From: Lentihominibacter faecis
GTDB taxonomy: Bacteria > Bacillota > Clostridia > Peptostreptococcales > Anaerovoracaceae
Length of the DNA stretch: 6,638 nucleotides
NCBI RefSeq assembly: GCF_014306095.1
Contig: NZ_JACRWC010000067.1
Location: forward strand, 1 to 6,638
Direction of reading: 5' to 3'
In this document: positions 1 to 6,038 of the stretch, piece by piece
Position numbering within the stretch: the stretch's first letter is position 1
How the letters are laid out: each line of letters begins with the position of its first letter
Translations under genes and position numbers: made by a program
The notes under the pieces: model-generated
Seen by the model: only the letters and a program-made list of their open reading frames with translations
What the model was told of the DNA's origin: nothing
Databases searched by the model: none

Positions 1-84
1 ATAAGAGACAGGTTTATTGATTTGTATATGGAAAGCTTGAAAAGGCTTAGGATCCAGAGTTTAGAAGAGGAAGGGAGGAAATGA
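1..84 (+). CDS. 3' end of an unidentified gene (partial)
   Basis: Frame 1 is open from the window edge to a TGA at 82-84 and encodes 27 residues ending in ESLKRLRIQSLEEEGRK. The tail is helical and highly charged. It ends in the purine-rich stretch GAAGGGAGG (70-78), which also serves as the ribosome binding site of the next gene. The tight junction says it belongs to the same operon. The fragment is too short to assign a family, and the start and domains lie outside the window. I am fairly sure it is a real coding end because of the junction with the next gene, but the product is unknown. Confidence 0.55.
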   Translation: MRDRFIDLYMESLKRLRIQSLEEEGRK

Positions 85-86
85 GG

Positions 87-251
87 ATGAAACCTAAAAC
101 AGCCGTATTCATTATTGCGAGCTTCGGGATCCTGGTTGTCGTAGCTGCATATGTGAAGCGTGGCGAGTTCGGGATCGGATCCGAATGGGCGCTGCCGGTG
201 ATTGCGGCAGCTATAGTACCGTTAAAGGAAGGAGGAAAGCGTAACTCATGA
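87..251 (+). CDS. small two-helix membrane protein (54 aa)
   Basis: This gene encodes 54 residues. Residues 5-23 are a continuous hydrophobic stretch (TAVFIIASFGILVVVAAYV). A short linker with Lys-Arg-Gly-Glu follows, then a second apolar segment at about 34-46 (WALPVIAAAIVPL), and a basic tail KEGGKRNS. It is most likely a small inner-membrane hairpin protein. The ATG at 87 is chosen because GGGAGG at 73-78 lies 8 nt upstream. The in-frame ATG at 81 is only 2 nt from that site, although it would overlap the previous stop. The stop TGA (249-251) overlaps the next ATG (248-250), so the two genes are probably translationally coupled. I recognise no family. Small phage membrane proteins can be holins or superinfection-exclusion factors, but nothing here decides between them. 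Confidence 0.65.
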   Translation: MKPKTAVFIIASFGILVVVAAYVKRGEFGIGSEWALPVIAAAIVPLKEGGKRNS

Positions 252-538
252 ACATCACAAAAGAAGAATTTATTATCCGGCTGAAGCTGGTGGTCATGGC
301 CGACGAGCGTTCCTGTGTGGAGGACATCACATACTGGAAGCAGGATGAAAAAGAAGTTGTCACCATCCGCTATGTTGGCGGAGCAAAGGCGATGATCAAT
401 GTGGCCTGCAACAGCAACGGGTGTAATGCACTGGAAATCATGCGGGAAATTTACGGATCCGGAGCTATCGGTAAAATCCGGGAAGAAGAATTACAGGAAG
501 GAGGCTGGTTACATGGACAATTACATGGGACGGTGTGA
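248..538 (+). CDS. hypothetical protein, 96 aa
   Basis: The protein begins MNITKEEFIIRLKLV and reads as a short helix followed by alternating beta-type segments (EVVTIRYVGGAKAMINVAC) and a C-terminal helix (ALEIMREIYG). This is a compact alpha/beta pattern without a known catalytic motif. The ATG sits in an ATGA overlap with the upstream membrane gene. GGAGG at 231-235 is about 12 nt away, a little far, so coupling probably helps initiation. The last 26 nt overlap the next gene in another frame. I do not recognise the family. Small proteins of this style are common in Clostridia prophage early operons, which is where the evidence for function stops. Confidence 0.7.
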   Translation: MNITKEEFIIRLKLVVMADERSCVEDITYWKQDEKEVVTIRYVGGAKAMINVACNSNGCNALEIMREIYGSGAIGKIREEELQEGGWLHGQLHGTV

Positions 539-893
539 GTATTGCGGAAAAGAGATGGGTATCATGGCCGAGAGTCAGGAAGAGGCGAACCACATTGTTT
601 CAAAGGAATGTTTCTGCGGTGGAGCCAAGCAGGCGGAAGAGATCGAAAGAAAGAAGCAGGAGCTTCGTACTCAGCTGGATCAGCTGACTGGGCCGGACTG
701 TGAAGAATTGAACTTCATTCCGCTTCCCGAGGAACTGCGAGATATACTGAATCAGATCGGAGAGGCTGTTGTGGACGGCAAGATCCGGCAGATAACCATG
801 AAAACATACGGAACGCAGATCGTCATCCGCGGCGGCGAGAACATAAAAGCGACAAGGAGTTATAAGTATGAGCAAGGAGGAGAAGTCCAGTAA
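513..893 (+). CDS. zinc-ribbon-like protein, 126 aa
   Basis: The N-terminus carries C8-x2-C11 and C33-x-C35, a likely four-cysteine zinc site. A charged helical segment at about 38-60 (AKQAEEIERKKQELRTQLDQL) follows, then a C-terminal alpha/beta part ending KYEQGGEVQ. The frame stays open upstream to 399, but the ATG at 513 is favoured: AAGGAGG at 498-504 lies 8 nt before it, and an earlier start would double-code most of the preceding gene. It overlaps the upstream gene by 26 nt and the downstream gene by 26 nt, so it sits inside the same polycistron. The fold suggests nucleic-acid or protein binding. The exact role is unknown. Confidence 0.72.
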   Translation: MDNYMGRCEYCGKEMGIMAESQEEANHIVSKECFCGGAKQAEEIERKKQELRTQLDQLTGPDCEELNFIPLPEELRDILNQIGEAVVDGKIRQITMKTYGTQIVIRGGENIKATRSYKYEQGGEVQ

Positions 894-1266
894 GGTGCTG
901 GACAGCTATTATGAAAACTGTGCTTTCCCTAAGCCGAAGAGTAAGAAGAAAAAGCTACTTCATAACGGGTACAAGGACAAGCATGAGCGGATCTGCTGGT
1001 ATACCGGAAGACCGGGAGCAGAACGACATGAGATTTGGGGTGGGCCAGACAGGCAGAAAAGTATTGAGATGGGATTTCAAGTTGATCTTTGCTCGGAGCT
1101 GCATGCACGGCTTCATGCAAATTGTGATGAATGGGCCAAAACAGAAAATCTGAAATGGAAAATGTTTTTCCAGATGCAATATGAGCAGAAGTTGATCGAG
1201 TCCGGGATTCGACCGGAAATGGCAAGGGAATGCTGGATGGCATTGATAGGCAGAAATTATTTATAA
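868..1266 (+). CDS. HNH-endonuclease-like phage protein, 132 aa
   Basis: Residues 43-83 resemble the HNH-type motif of small phage proteins: C43-W-Y-T46, then R53-H54-E55-x3-GGP, then L74-C75-x3-H79-x3-H83. In this family the pattern is usually CxxC...HH/HE...GGxxR...LCxxCH...H. Here the second Cys of the first pair is Thr46, and the Cys normally next to the final His is replaced, so the structural zinc site is incomplete while H54, H79 and H83 remain. A Lys-rich stretch KPKSKKKK (22-29) precedes the domain and could touch DNA. The C-terminus is helical and Trp/Met-rich. AAGGAG at 854-859 supports the ATG at 868. It overlaps the previous gene by 26 nt. HNH ancestry comes from motif resemblance. 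Catalytic activity is uncertain. Confidence 0.68.
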   Translation: MSKEEKSSKVLDSYYENCAFPKPKSKKKKLLHNGYKDKHERICWYTGRPGAERHEIWGGPDRQKSIEMGFQVDLCSELHARLHANCDEWAKTENLKWKMFFQMQYEQKLIESGIRPEMARECWMALIGRNYL

Positions 1267-1315
1267 CAGGGCAATGATACAAGCCGAAATTCGCAAAAGA
1301 AAGGGGAATCGCATA

Positions 1316-1720
1316 ATGGACGAAGAAATCAGAAAAGCAAGATCCAGACAGTACGGTTCCTTTTTATATTGTCCTAATAGAGACTGCCTGTGTTTTGGCA
1401 GGGAGACCGATCTGGAGTGCAAGCATGAAAGTTGTATTTTAGACGATCCGGAATATCAGGCTTTGCAGAAAAGAATAGAAGAAAATCGAAAAAGGAATGA
1501 GCTGAATGCGTTACGGGAGAACTCGAACACCTCACATAGACAGGTTATCCGAAGGCAAACTAAGACAGCTGCAGAGATGCTGGAGGAGCGGATCCGTAGG
1601 AAAGAACAGTATGCGAGAGAATGCTATCGGGCGAATTATCCGAAGCGAGGAGACGATATTGTATATGAAATCGTTCGGCTTCGGGCGAAATTACGAAAAT
1701 TGAAGGAAGGTGGAAGATGA
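1316..1720 (+). CDS. Cys-rich N-terminus plus coiled-coil phage protein, 134 aa
   Basis: Residues 19-40 hold C19, C24, C26, C35 and C40, probably a metal-binding knot. The sequence DDPEYQALQKRIEENRKR at about 43-60 follows, then a long basic helical region that runs to the end (RLRAKLRKLKEGGR). The 'C..DDPEYQ' arrangement is one I associate with uncharacterised Firmicutes prophage proteins. The frame is open from an ATG at 1274, but 1316 is preferred: AGGGGA at 1302-1307 lies 8 nt before it, while the 1274 codon has no well-spaced site. The stop (1718-1720) overlaps the next start as ATGA. The function is unknown. The strong positive charge of the C-terminal half would fit nucleic-acid binding. 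Confidence 0.7.
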   Translation: MDEEIRKARSRQYGSFLYCPNRDCLCFGRETDLECKHESCILDDPEYQALQKRIEENRKRNELNALRENSNTSHRQVIRRQTKTAAEMLEERIRRKEQYARECYRANYPKRGDDIVYEIVRLRAKLRKLKEGGR

Positions 1721-1920
1721 TGTTTTATAAAGGAGATTCAGTAAAAATCATAAAAACGGGAGACCGGAACTATGGGAAGTTCGGCGTTGTGCAAGGCATC
1801 AAGACGGCTATGGAAGATAAATGGGTTCTGGTGCAGATTGATGGGGAGCAGGAGTATTACCAGATCGGAGAACTGATTTTGGGAACGCCGGCTGAAAAAG
1901 GAGCGGAAACTGATGTATAG
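1717..1920 (+). CDS. KOW/SH3-like small barrel protein, 67 aa
   Basis: The sequence has a KOW-like rhythm: G6-D7-x-V-K at 6-10, a turn NYGKFGVV at 18-25, then the strands KWVLVQID and EYYQIGELIL. This matches the small SH3-like beta barrel used by many nucleic-acid or ribosome-binding proteins. Two adjacent ATGs (1717 and 1720) are available. 1717 is given because it forms an ATGA overlap with the preceding stop and AAGGAAGG (1703-1710) lies 6 nt upstream. The C-terminal tail (TPAEKGAETDV) is encoded by DNA that also holds the ribosome binding site of the next gene. A role in RNA or DNA binding is inferred from the fold pattern only. Confidence 0.68.
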   Translation: MMFYKGDSVKIIKTGDRNYGKFGVVQGIKTAMEDKWVLVQIDGEQEYYQIGELILGTPAEKGAETDV

Positions 1921-2137
1921 AGGAATCAGAGCTGTTTTGATGGCGGTTTTGGTAGTGTCGTCCTTATGGGTTGGAATTGGCCTGGGAATTGCATCAACTG
2001 AGAGAAAGCCGTCTGCTGAAGTCAGGAGCATTGGGGAGAACCGGATAGAGATCTGGAAAGGCGGAGTGGTCGTGATATGGACCACTCAGGAGAATGTAAC
2101 CAACTGGGGTGATTATATTATCGTGAAAGGAGAGTGA
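1913..2137 (+). CDS. single-pass membrane or exported small protein, 74 aa
   Basis: A positively charged N-terminus (MYRGIR) is followed by a hydrophobic segment at about 7-28 (AVLMAVLVVSSLWVGIGLGIAS). This is either an uncleaved N-terminal anchor or a signal peptide. The remaining ~45 residues alternate polar and beta-prone stretches (NRIEIWKGGVVVIWTTQ, WGDYIIVKGE), probably a small extracytoplasmic domain. AAAGGAG at 1897-1903 precedes the ATG by 9 nt, and the start overlaps the previous gene by 8 nt. I recognise no family. It is the second small membrane protein in this operon, and prophage proteins of this kind may alter the host envelope. That is inference. Confidence 0.66.
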   Translation: MYRGIRAVLMAVLVVSSLWVGIGLGIASTERKPSAEVRSIGENRIEIWKGGVVVIWTTQENVTNWGDYIIVKGE

Positions 2138-2143
2138 AAGATC

Positions 2144-2446
2144 ATGATAAACAAGGCGATTGAAAAGCTAACAAAGGAAATGATGAAGCTGAATAATCCA
2201 TTCGCTCAGGCGATCGAAGAGCATCTGACCGAGATCTGCACCAGCGATGCGGTGGCAGATAAAATATTACAGGAAGGAAAATCTCTGAAAGGTGCCTGTG
2301 ATTCCATCCGGGATGTAGCAAAGAAGAACGCTGTAGGAGGCGTCGGAGCAGTATCGGATGAAGATGCCTATAGGATGGCCGAAGAATATTACGGAATCAG
2401 CAGGGCAGAAAAGCATGAGACTCTCAATGTCTTGGATCTGCTGTAG
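2144..2446 (+). CDS. PcfK-like protein, 100 aa
   Basis: The protein is all-helical, with the C-terminal signature SDEDAYRMAEEYYGI at 71-85. I recognise this as the 'D-x-x-x-Y-x-M-A-x-x-Y-Y' end of PcfK-like proteins, named after an ORF of the enterococcal conjugative plasmid pCF10. The N-terminal half contains a helical repeat (PFAQAIEEHLTEICTSDAVADKIL) and the segment KSLKGACDSIRDVAKKN, also typical of that family. The gene lies directly before a PcfJ-like gene, the same order-pair seen on conjugative and phage elements, which strengthens the call. AAAGGAGAG (2126-2134) lies 9 nt before the ATG. The molecular function of PcfK is not established. The usual association is with mobile elements that also carry PcfJ. 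Confidence 0.78.
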   Translation: MINKAIEKLTKEMMKLNNPFAQAIEEHLTEICTSDAVADKILQEGKSLKGACDSIRDVAKKNAVGGVGAVSDEDAYRMAEEYYGISRAEKHETLNVLDLL

Positions 2447-2463
2447 GGGGTGAGCATAAGGAA

Positions 2464-3951
2464 ATGGATGAAAAATCTTTTAACCTGCCGCCAGCTCCGG
2501 CTGGAGTCAGGAACTGGATCATAAAAGATGTGATCGAGAAAACCTATATCATATATAACAAAAAGAAAAATGAAGCGGTGTGCACCCGGTGCGGTCATCG
2601 CTTCCGGGCCGACCGGTTTCCAATGAAAAACAACGATACCGGAATTTGCCCAAAGTGCAAAAGTAAGGCGACATATAAGGCGGAAGGCATCGGACGAAAA
2701 AAGCTTGCGGAGCATTTCAGGGTGCTGGTATTGACCCATAGAGGAAATACCGTATATGGATCTCTGACGGAAATAACGGCCACCTTTGAGAATGTCGGAA
2801 AACCAGAGCTTCATGGATGGATATCGGCCGTATACGTGTTCAATAAAAATGAGCAGAGCTACTATAAGCATACACCGTCATGGTGCTGGGGGACGGACCA
2901 TTGGGAGCAGATAAAAGCTGTAAAACTGCCGCATCCACCATCGGGCATGAACTGGTACAGCCGGCCGAAATTTGAACGAACGGAAGTGTACAAGGGCAAT
3001 CTGAAACGCACGTTCCTGAATAGTTGTTTGAAATACGGATGGCAACCGGACATGTTTCAAAGAAATGAATTCGATGCATATGATCTCATTTCATATATCA
3101 ACCTGCATCTTAAATATCAGAGCATCGAACTCCTGGCAAAAGCGGGGCTTGAGTGCTTCGTAGTAGAAAAAGTATTCGGGAGAATCGGATCAGGCTGTAT
3201 AAACTGGAGGGGACGCAGCCTAGAGAAGATACTGAGGCTACCTCGCCGGCATATAAAGAAGCTAAGAGGCCGCTATGTGAATTTTCAGGAACTTAGTTTT
3301 TTTCAGAACCTGACAGAGAAAGAGAAAAGCTTTTCGTGGGAGACAATAACCAAAGCTGCGGATGCATTCGAAGGTGATGAAGCAAGGCGCATTGGAAAGT
3401 TTATATCTGTCATGAAATGGGCAGAATGGGCCGGAAAGCAGAATGTGAACAAATATGACTGGCTGGACTATATCAAAGACTGCCGACTTCTGGGCCTCGA
3501 CACGCGAAAGAAGTCCATCCTGCTTCCAGAAGATTTTGCCGAGGTTCATAGACGGCTGTCGGAGCAGGTCAAGATCCAGCGGACAGAGTTGGAGAATGCC
3601 GCTATAAAGAAGGTGGCGGCATTGCAGAAAATGGATATCAAAAGGAATGGCTTTATACTGAAAATCGCCGAGTCACAGGAAGATCTGAATGTTGAGTCAT
3701 CAGTACTCGGCCATTGCGTACGTACTTATGGGGATAAAGTCGCAGAGGGGGAAACGATCATTTACTTTATCCGCAGGGAGGAAAAACCGGACGAGCCGTA
3801 TTATACCCTGGAGATTAAACCGGAGGGGAAGTTCATCCAGTGCAGAGGAGAGCATAACTGTAATATGACTCCAGAGGTGGAGGCATTTAAAGATATGGTT
3901 GTAGCAGAGTTTAATAGAAGATTAAAACGGAAAGAGAGGAAAGCAGCATGA
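2464..3951 (+). CDS. PcfJ-like protein, 495 aa
   Basis: This is the largest gene here. A zinc ribbon near the N-terminus uses C40-x2-C43 and C62-x2-C65. A long middle region is rich in Trp and Tyr. The C-terminal core contains the block LGHCVRTYG (H417, C418, R420, Y422) and then RGEHNCNMTPEV (about 461-472), which I recognise as the conserved end of PcfJ-like proteins. Length is in the normal range for the family and the frame is intact. GGGGGTGA at 2446-2453 gives a ribosome binding site about 10 nt before the ATG, and the previous stop is 17 nt upstream. The stop overlaps the next start as ATGA. The family has no proven enzymatic function. The conserved His/Cys/Arg residues suggest a catalytic or metal site, but this is inference. 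Confidence 0.85.
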   Translation: MDEKSFNLPPAPAGVRNWIIKDVIEKTYIIYNKKKNEAVCTRCGHRFRADRFPMKNNDTGICPKCKSKATYKAEGIGRKKLAEHFRVLVLTHRGNTVYGSLTEITATFENVGKPELHGWISAVYVFNKNEQSYYKHTPSWCWGTDHWEQIKAVKLPHPPSGMNWYSRPKFERTEVYKGNLKRTFLNSCLKYGWQPDMFQRNEFDAYDLISYINLHLKYQSIELLAKAGLECFVVEKVFGRIGSGCINWRGRSLEKILRLPRRHIKKLRGRYVNFQELSFFQNLTEKEKSFSWETITKAADAFEGDEARRIGKFISVMKWAEWAGKQNVNKYDWLDYIKDCRLLGLDTRKKSILLPEDFAEVHRRLSEQVKIQRTELENAAIKKVAALQKMDIKRNGFILKIAESQEDLNVESSVLGHCVRTYGDKVAEGETIIYFIRREEKPDEPYYTLEIKPEGKFIQCRGEHNCNMTPEVEAFKDMVVAEFNRRLKRKERKAA

Positions 3952-4904
3952 GCAATATCGTGGAAGCAGATTACAGGGTAGTTCCGGAGAGGACACTGCC
4001 GGTGATCGCATCGGAGATCCTTTATATCGAATCACAGGTGGCAAAGACGGCATTAGATGGCGCCATTCAGATCGGGATAAAACTAAAAGAGGCAAAGGAA
4101 AAAGTAGATCATGGCCAGTGGGAGGATTGGTGCAGTGAGAATCTCAATTACAGCAAATCAAAAGCTGAAAAGATGATGAAGATTGCTACAGAATACGGGG
4201 ATGAAAACAGTCCATATGCAAAAACGTACATGTGTACGGATTTGAGTATTTCCAAGGCTTTAAGGCTTTTACAGGTACCGGAGAATGATGTGGAATCCTT
4301 TGCAGAAAAGAACGATATTCAAGACATGACAGTCAAGGAACTGGAAGATAAAATCAAAGCGTTGAAACAGGAAAAAGAATACCAAAGCATCGAGATGGAA
4401 AAGGAAATCCTGGGGTTGCAGGAACAGATGGAACAGAAAAATGATGAAGCGGAACGTCTGGCCGGGGAACTGGCGGCGCTAAAATCCCAGACTGCGGATC
4501 CGGATGAGATCACTAAGCTGGAGGAAAAGCTTCAGAAAACTAAGATCCGAGAAAATGAGCTGAAAGAAAAACTGAAAGCAGAAAAAGAGGCCAGAGATCA
4601 GGAAATCCAGAAGGCTCTGGAAAAGGAAGGGGACAAATTGAAGGCAGAAGCTGAAACGGCGGCTGCAAAGCAGATCGAAATTACCCGGCGGGATAATGAA
4701 TCGATGGCTCAGCAGATCAAGGAACTGGAGACCAAGATCGATAACGTCTCAAATGAGTCGCTGATGCTGTTCAAGCTGAAAGTAGATCAGCTCCAGAAGA
4801 TCTATCAGGAATGCCAGGAGGCCGCGATGGAGACTCCGGATCCGGATAAGACAAAGGCCGCTCTTCTGCAAATCATGGACGCACTGATTGGACAGGAGGC
4901 GTGA
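3948..4904 (+). CDS. DUF3102 domain protein with long coiled coil, 318 aa
   Basis: Residues about 18-110 match the DUF3102 pattern: a helix with IQIGIKLKEAKEKVDHGQW (40-58), then W61-C62-x-E-N-L, and a helix-turn-helix-like stretch YSKSKAEKMMKIATEYG, followed by SISKALRLLQVP. Residues about 128-290 form a nearly unbroken Glu/Lys/Gln-rich coiled coil, so the protein is probably an elongated dimer. The C-terminal ~25 residues (DPDKTKAALLQIMDALIGQEA) are a separate short helix. DUF3102 proteins are common on Firmicutes phages and integrative elements, and part of the domain recalls ParB-like DNA-binding proteins. The actual role is unproven. The start is fixed by ATGA overlap with the PcfJ-like gene, implying coordinated production. 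Domain assignment is from memory of motifs. Confidence 0.82.
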   Translation: MSNIVEADYRVVPERTLPVIASEILYIESQVAKTALDGAIQIGIKLKEAKEKVDHGQWEDWCSENLNYSKSKAEKMMKIATEYGDENSPYAKTYMCTDLSISKALRLLQVPENDVESFAEKNDIQDMTVKELEDKIKALKQEKEYQSIEMEKEILGLQEQMEQKNDEAERLAGELAALKSQTADPDEITKLEEKLQKTKIRENELKEKLKAEKEARDQEIQKALEKEGDKLKAEAETAAAKQIEITRRDNESMAQQIKELETKIDNVSNESLMLFKLKVDQLQKIYQECQEAAMETPDPDKTKAALLQIMDALIGQEA

Positions 4905-4905
4905 T

Positions 4906-5136
4906 ATGAATCCTACATTAAAAGGACAGTGCATGAGAACGGATTGCGCTTATCATTCAAAATCCGTCGGATCCTGTGACTATCTTTTGATCGCAGGTCA
5001 TCGGCGGGGATGCAGCATCGAGGATTGCGATAAGTACCGGAAAAAGAAAAAGGGTGATTTAGGACTCCAGCCGGCACCAGATGCCAGCATGAAAGAAACT
5101 GCCAGGATCATTGATGGGATCATGAAAGGAAATTAA
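4906..5136 (+). CDS. Cys-rich small protein, 76 aa
   Basis: Five cysteines lie at 9, 14, 24, 36 and 41 in the pattern C-x4-C-x9-C-D-Y-x8-RRG-C-x4-C, followed by a Lys-rich patch YRKKKKG. I have the impression this pattern recurs in unnamed small proteins of Firmicutes prophages. It would fit a zinc- or iron-sulfur-stabilised fold, perhaps with H32. AGGAGG at 4894-4899 lies 6 nt before the ATG at 4906. An in-frame TTG at 4888 is ignored because it would precede that site. It starts one base after the DUF3102 stop, so it is the last gene of the first transcription block before the hairpin break. The function is unknown. Confidence 0.75.
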   Translation: MNPTLKGQCMRTDCAYHSKSVGSCDYLLIAGHRRGCSIEDCDKYRKKKKGDLGLQPAPDASMKETARIIDGIMKGN

Positions 5137-5170
5137 GAGTTTCAGGGATCGAATAAATAGAGGGAATATC

Positions 5171-5189
5171 GGCGACCATTCCGGTCGCC
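5171..5189 (+). terminator. GC-rich hairpin between two gene blocks, possible weak terminator
   Basis: A perfect 7-bp inverted repeat GGCGACC (5171-5177) and GGTCGCC (5183-5189) has a 5-nt loop, ATTCC. It sits in the only gene-free gap (5137-5227) inside the operon, 35 nt after the Cys-rich gene and 38 nt before the Rep-like gene. The sequence after it (TTACCCCTT) has no T-run, so termination would be inefficient. It may instead act as an attenuator, an mRNA stabiliser, or a cruciform near a Rep nicking site. I see no convincing promoter between it and 5228. Confidence 0.42.
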
Positions 5190-5227
5190 TTACCCCTTGA
5201 TCAGAGTATTAACAAAAGGACAAAGAT

Positions 5228-6025
5228 ATGTATTACAGAGATACGATCATCGCCGGGCGCACCAAGCTGATCGCCTTGCGGGCAGTGACAAGGACATACA
5301 TAAAAGGAGAAAAGCGAAAGCCAAAAATGAACCCGACCCCGGAGGCTGTGGCCAGGACCAATTTCCGTAATGCGGTCAAGATGCTGACGGCAAAGCTGAA
5401 TCATAATTTTGTTCCGGGAGATTATCACCTGACGCTTACTTATGAGAAGGTGAAAGCTCCAGCGGATGCAAAGAAATGCCTGGATAATTTTATCCGAAAG
5501 GTTCGCTCTGCCTGCAAAAAGGAGGGGGTCGTTTTGAAGTGGGTCGCTGTGACGGAGTATAAACAGCACAGGATACATCATCACCTTGTGATATCAGGAA
5601 TCGATGTGGACACATTGGATCGGTGCTGGAAATATGGTCGTATCAATGTTGCACCGCTGGATCCGTCAGGGAATTATCACCGGCTTGCGGAATATCTTCT
5701 GAAAGAGACCGAAGAAACTTTCAGGCAGGAAGGAAGTCCCAGCAAGCGGAGGTACAGCTGCAGCAGGAGCATTGTCACCCCGGAAATCCGCAGGGAAAAA
5801 ATATCAAGCAGGCAGGTATGGGAAGAAATCAAACCGCCGAAGGGATATTATGTTGATGAAGATACCGTCAGGATGTATGAGCATGCGATCTTAGGTGTGG
5901 AGTGCAAGGAGTACATATTGATCAGCCTTGATGGTCCGGCAAAGGGAAAACGGGGGAAGCCGATCCGTCCGGAAAAAGTATATCAAACAGATAAGCAGCT
6001 ATCCATGGAGGAGATGGCGTTTTAG
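5228..6025 (+). CDS. HUH-type Rep-like (rolling-circle replication-associated) protein, 265 aa
   Basis: The three motifs of HUH endonucleases appear in order. Motif I is L68-T-L-T-Y72. Motif II is H114-R-I-H117-H-H119-L-V-I-S, where H117 and H119 would bind the metal. Motif III is E155-Y156-L-L-K159, with Tyr156 the likely nucleophile that joins covalently to the 5' end after nicking. Only one motif-III tyrosine is clear, although Y150 is close. The arrangement resembles the ORF2/G2P-type Rep group. The N-terminal ~60 residues are basic. After residue 190 comes a tail with KPPKGYYVDED and a short C-terminal end LSMEEMAF. AAAGGA (5215-5220) is 7 nt before the ATG. Such proteins occur in Firmicutes prophages as well as small replicons. 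Replication-initiator function is inferred from motifs. Confidence 0.8.
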   Translation: MYYRDTIIAGRTKLIALRAVTRTYIKGEKRKPKMNPTPEAVARTNFRNAVKMLTAKLNHNFVPGDYHLTLTYEKVKAPADAKKCLDNFIRKVRSACKKEGVVLKWVAVTEYKQHRIHHHLVISGIDVDTLDRCWKYGRINVAPLDPSGNYHRLAEYLLKETEETFRQEGSPSKRRYSCSRSIVTPEIRREKISSRQVWEEIKPPKGYYVDEDTVRMYEHAILGVECKEYILISLDGPAKGKRGKPIRPEKVYQTDKQLSMEEMAF

Positions 6026-6038
6026 CGTGGGAGGTTTT

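Noticed and set aside
929..1282. 117-codon minus-strand open frame opposite the HNH-like gene
   Set aside because: It is fully antisense to a gene with family motifs and a good ribosome binding site. No independent signal.
1274..1315. Upstream start for the Cys-rich/coiled-coil gene
   Set aside because: No well-spaced ribosome binding site before 1274, whereas ATG 1316 has AGGGGA 8 nt upstream.
2389..2871. 160-codon open frame on the minus strand across PcfK/PcfJ
   Set aside because: It lies opposite two well-supported genes, has no convincing ribosome binding site, and its composition is that of a reverse-frame shadow.
5197..5212. TTGATC ... TATTAA as a promoter for the Rep-like gene
   Set aside because: The two boxes are only 4 nt apart, far too close for a sigma-70-type promoter.
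5623..5856. 77-codon plus-strand frame within the Rep-like gene
   Set aside because: It is an internal out-of-frame reading of the Rep-like gene without a ribosome binding site or recognisable motif.
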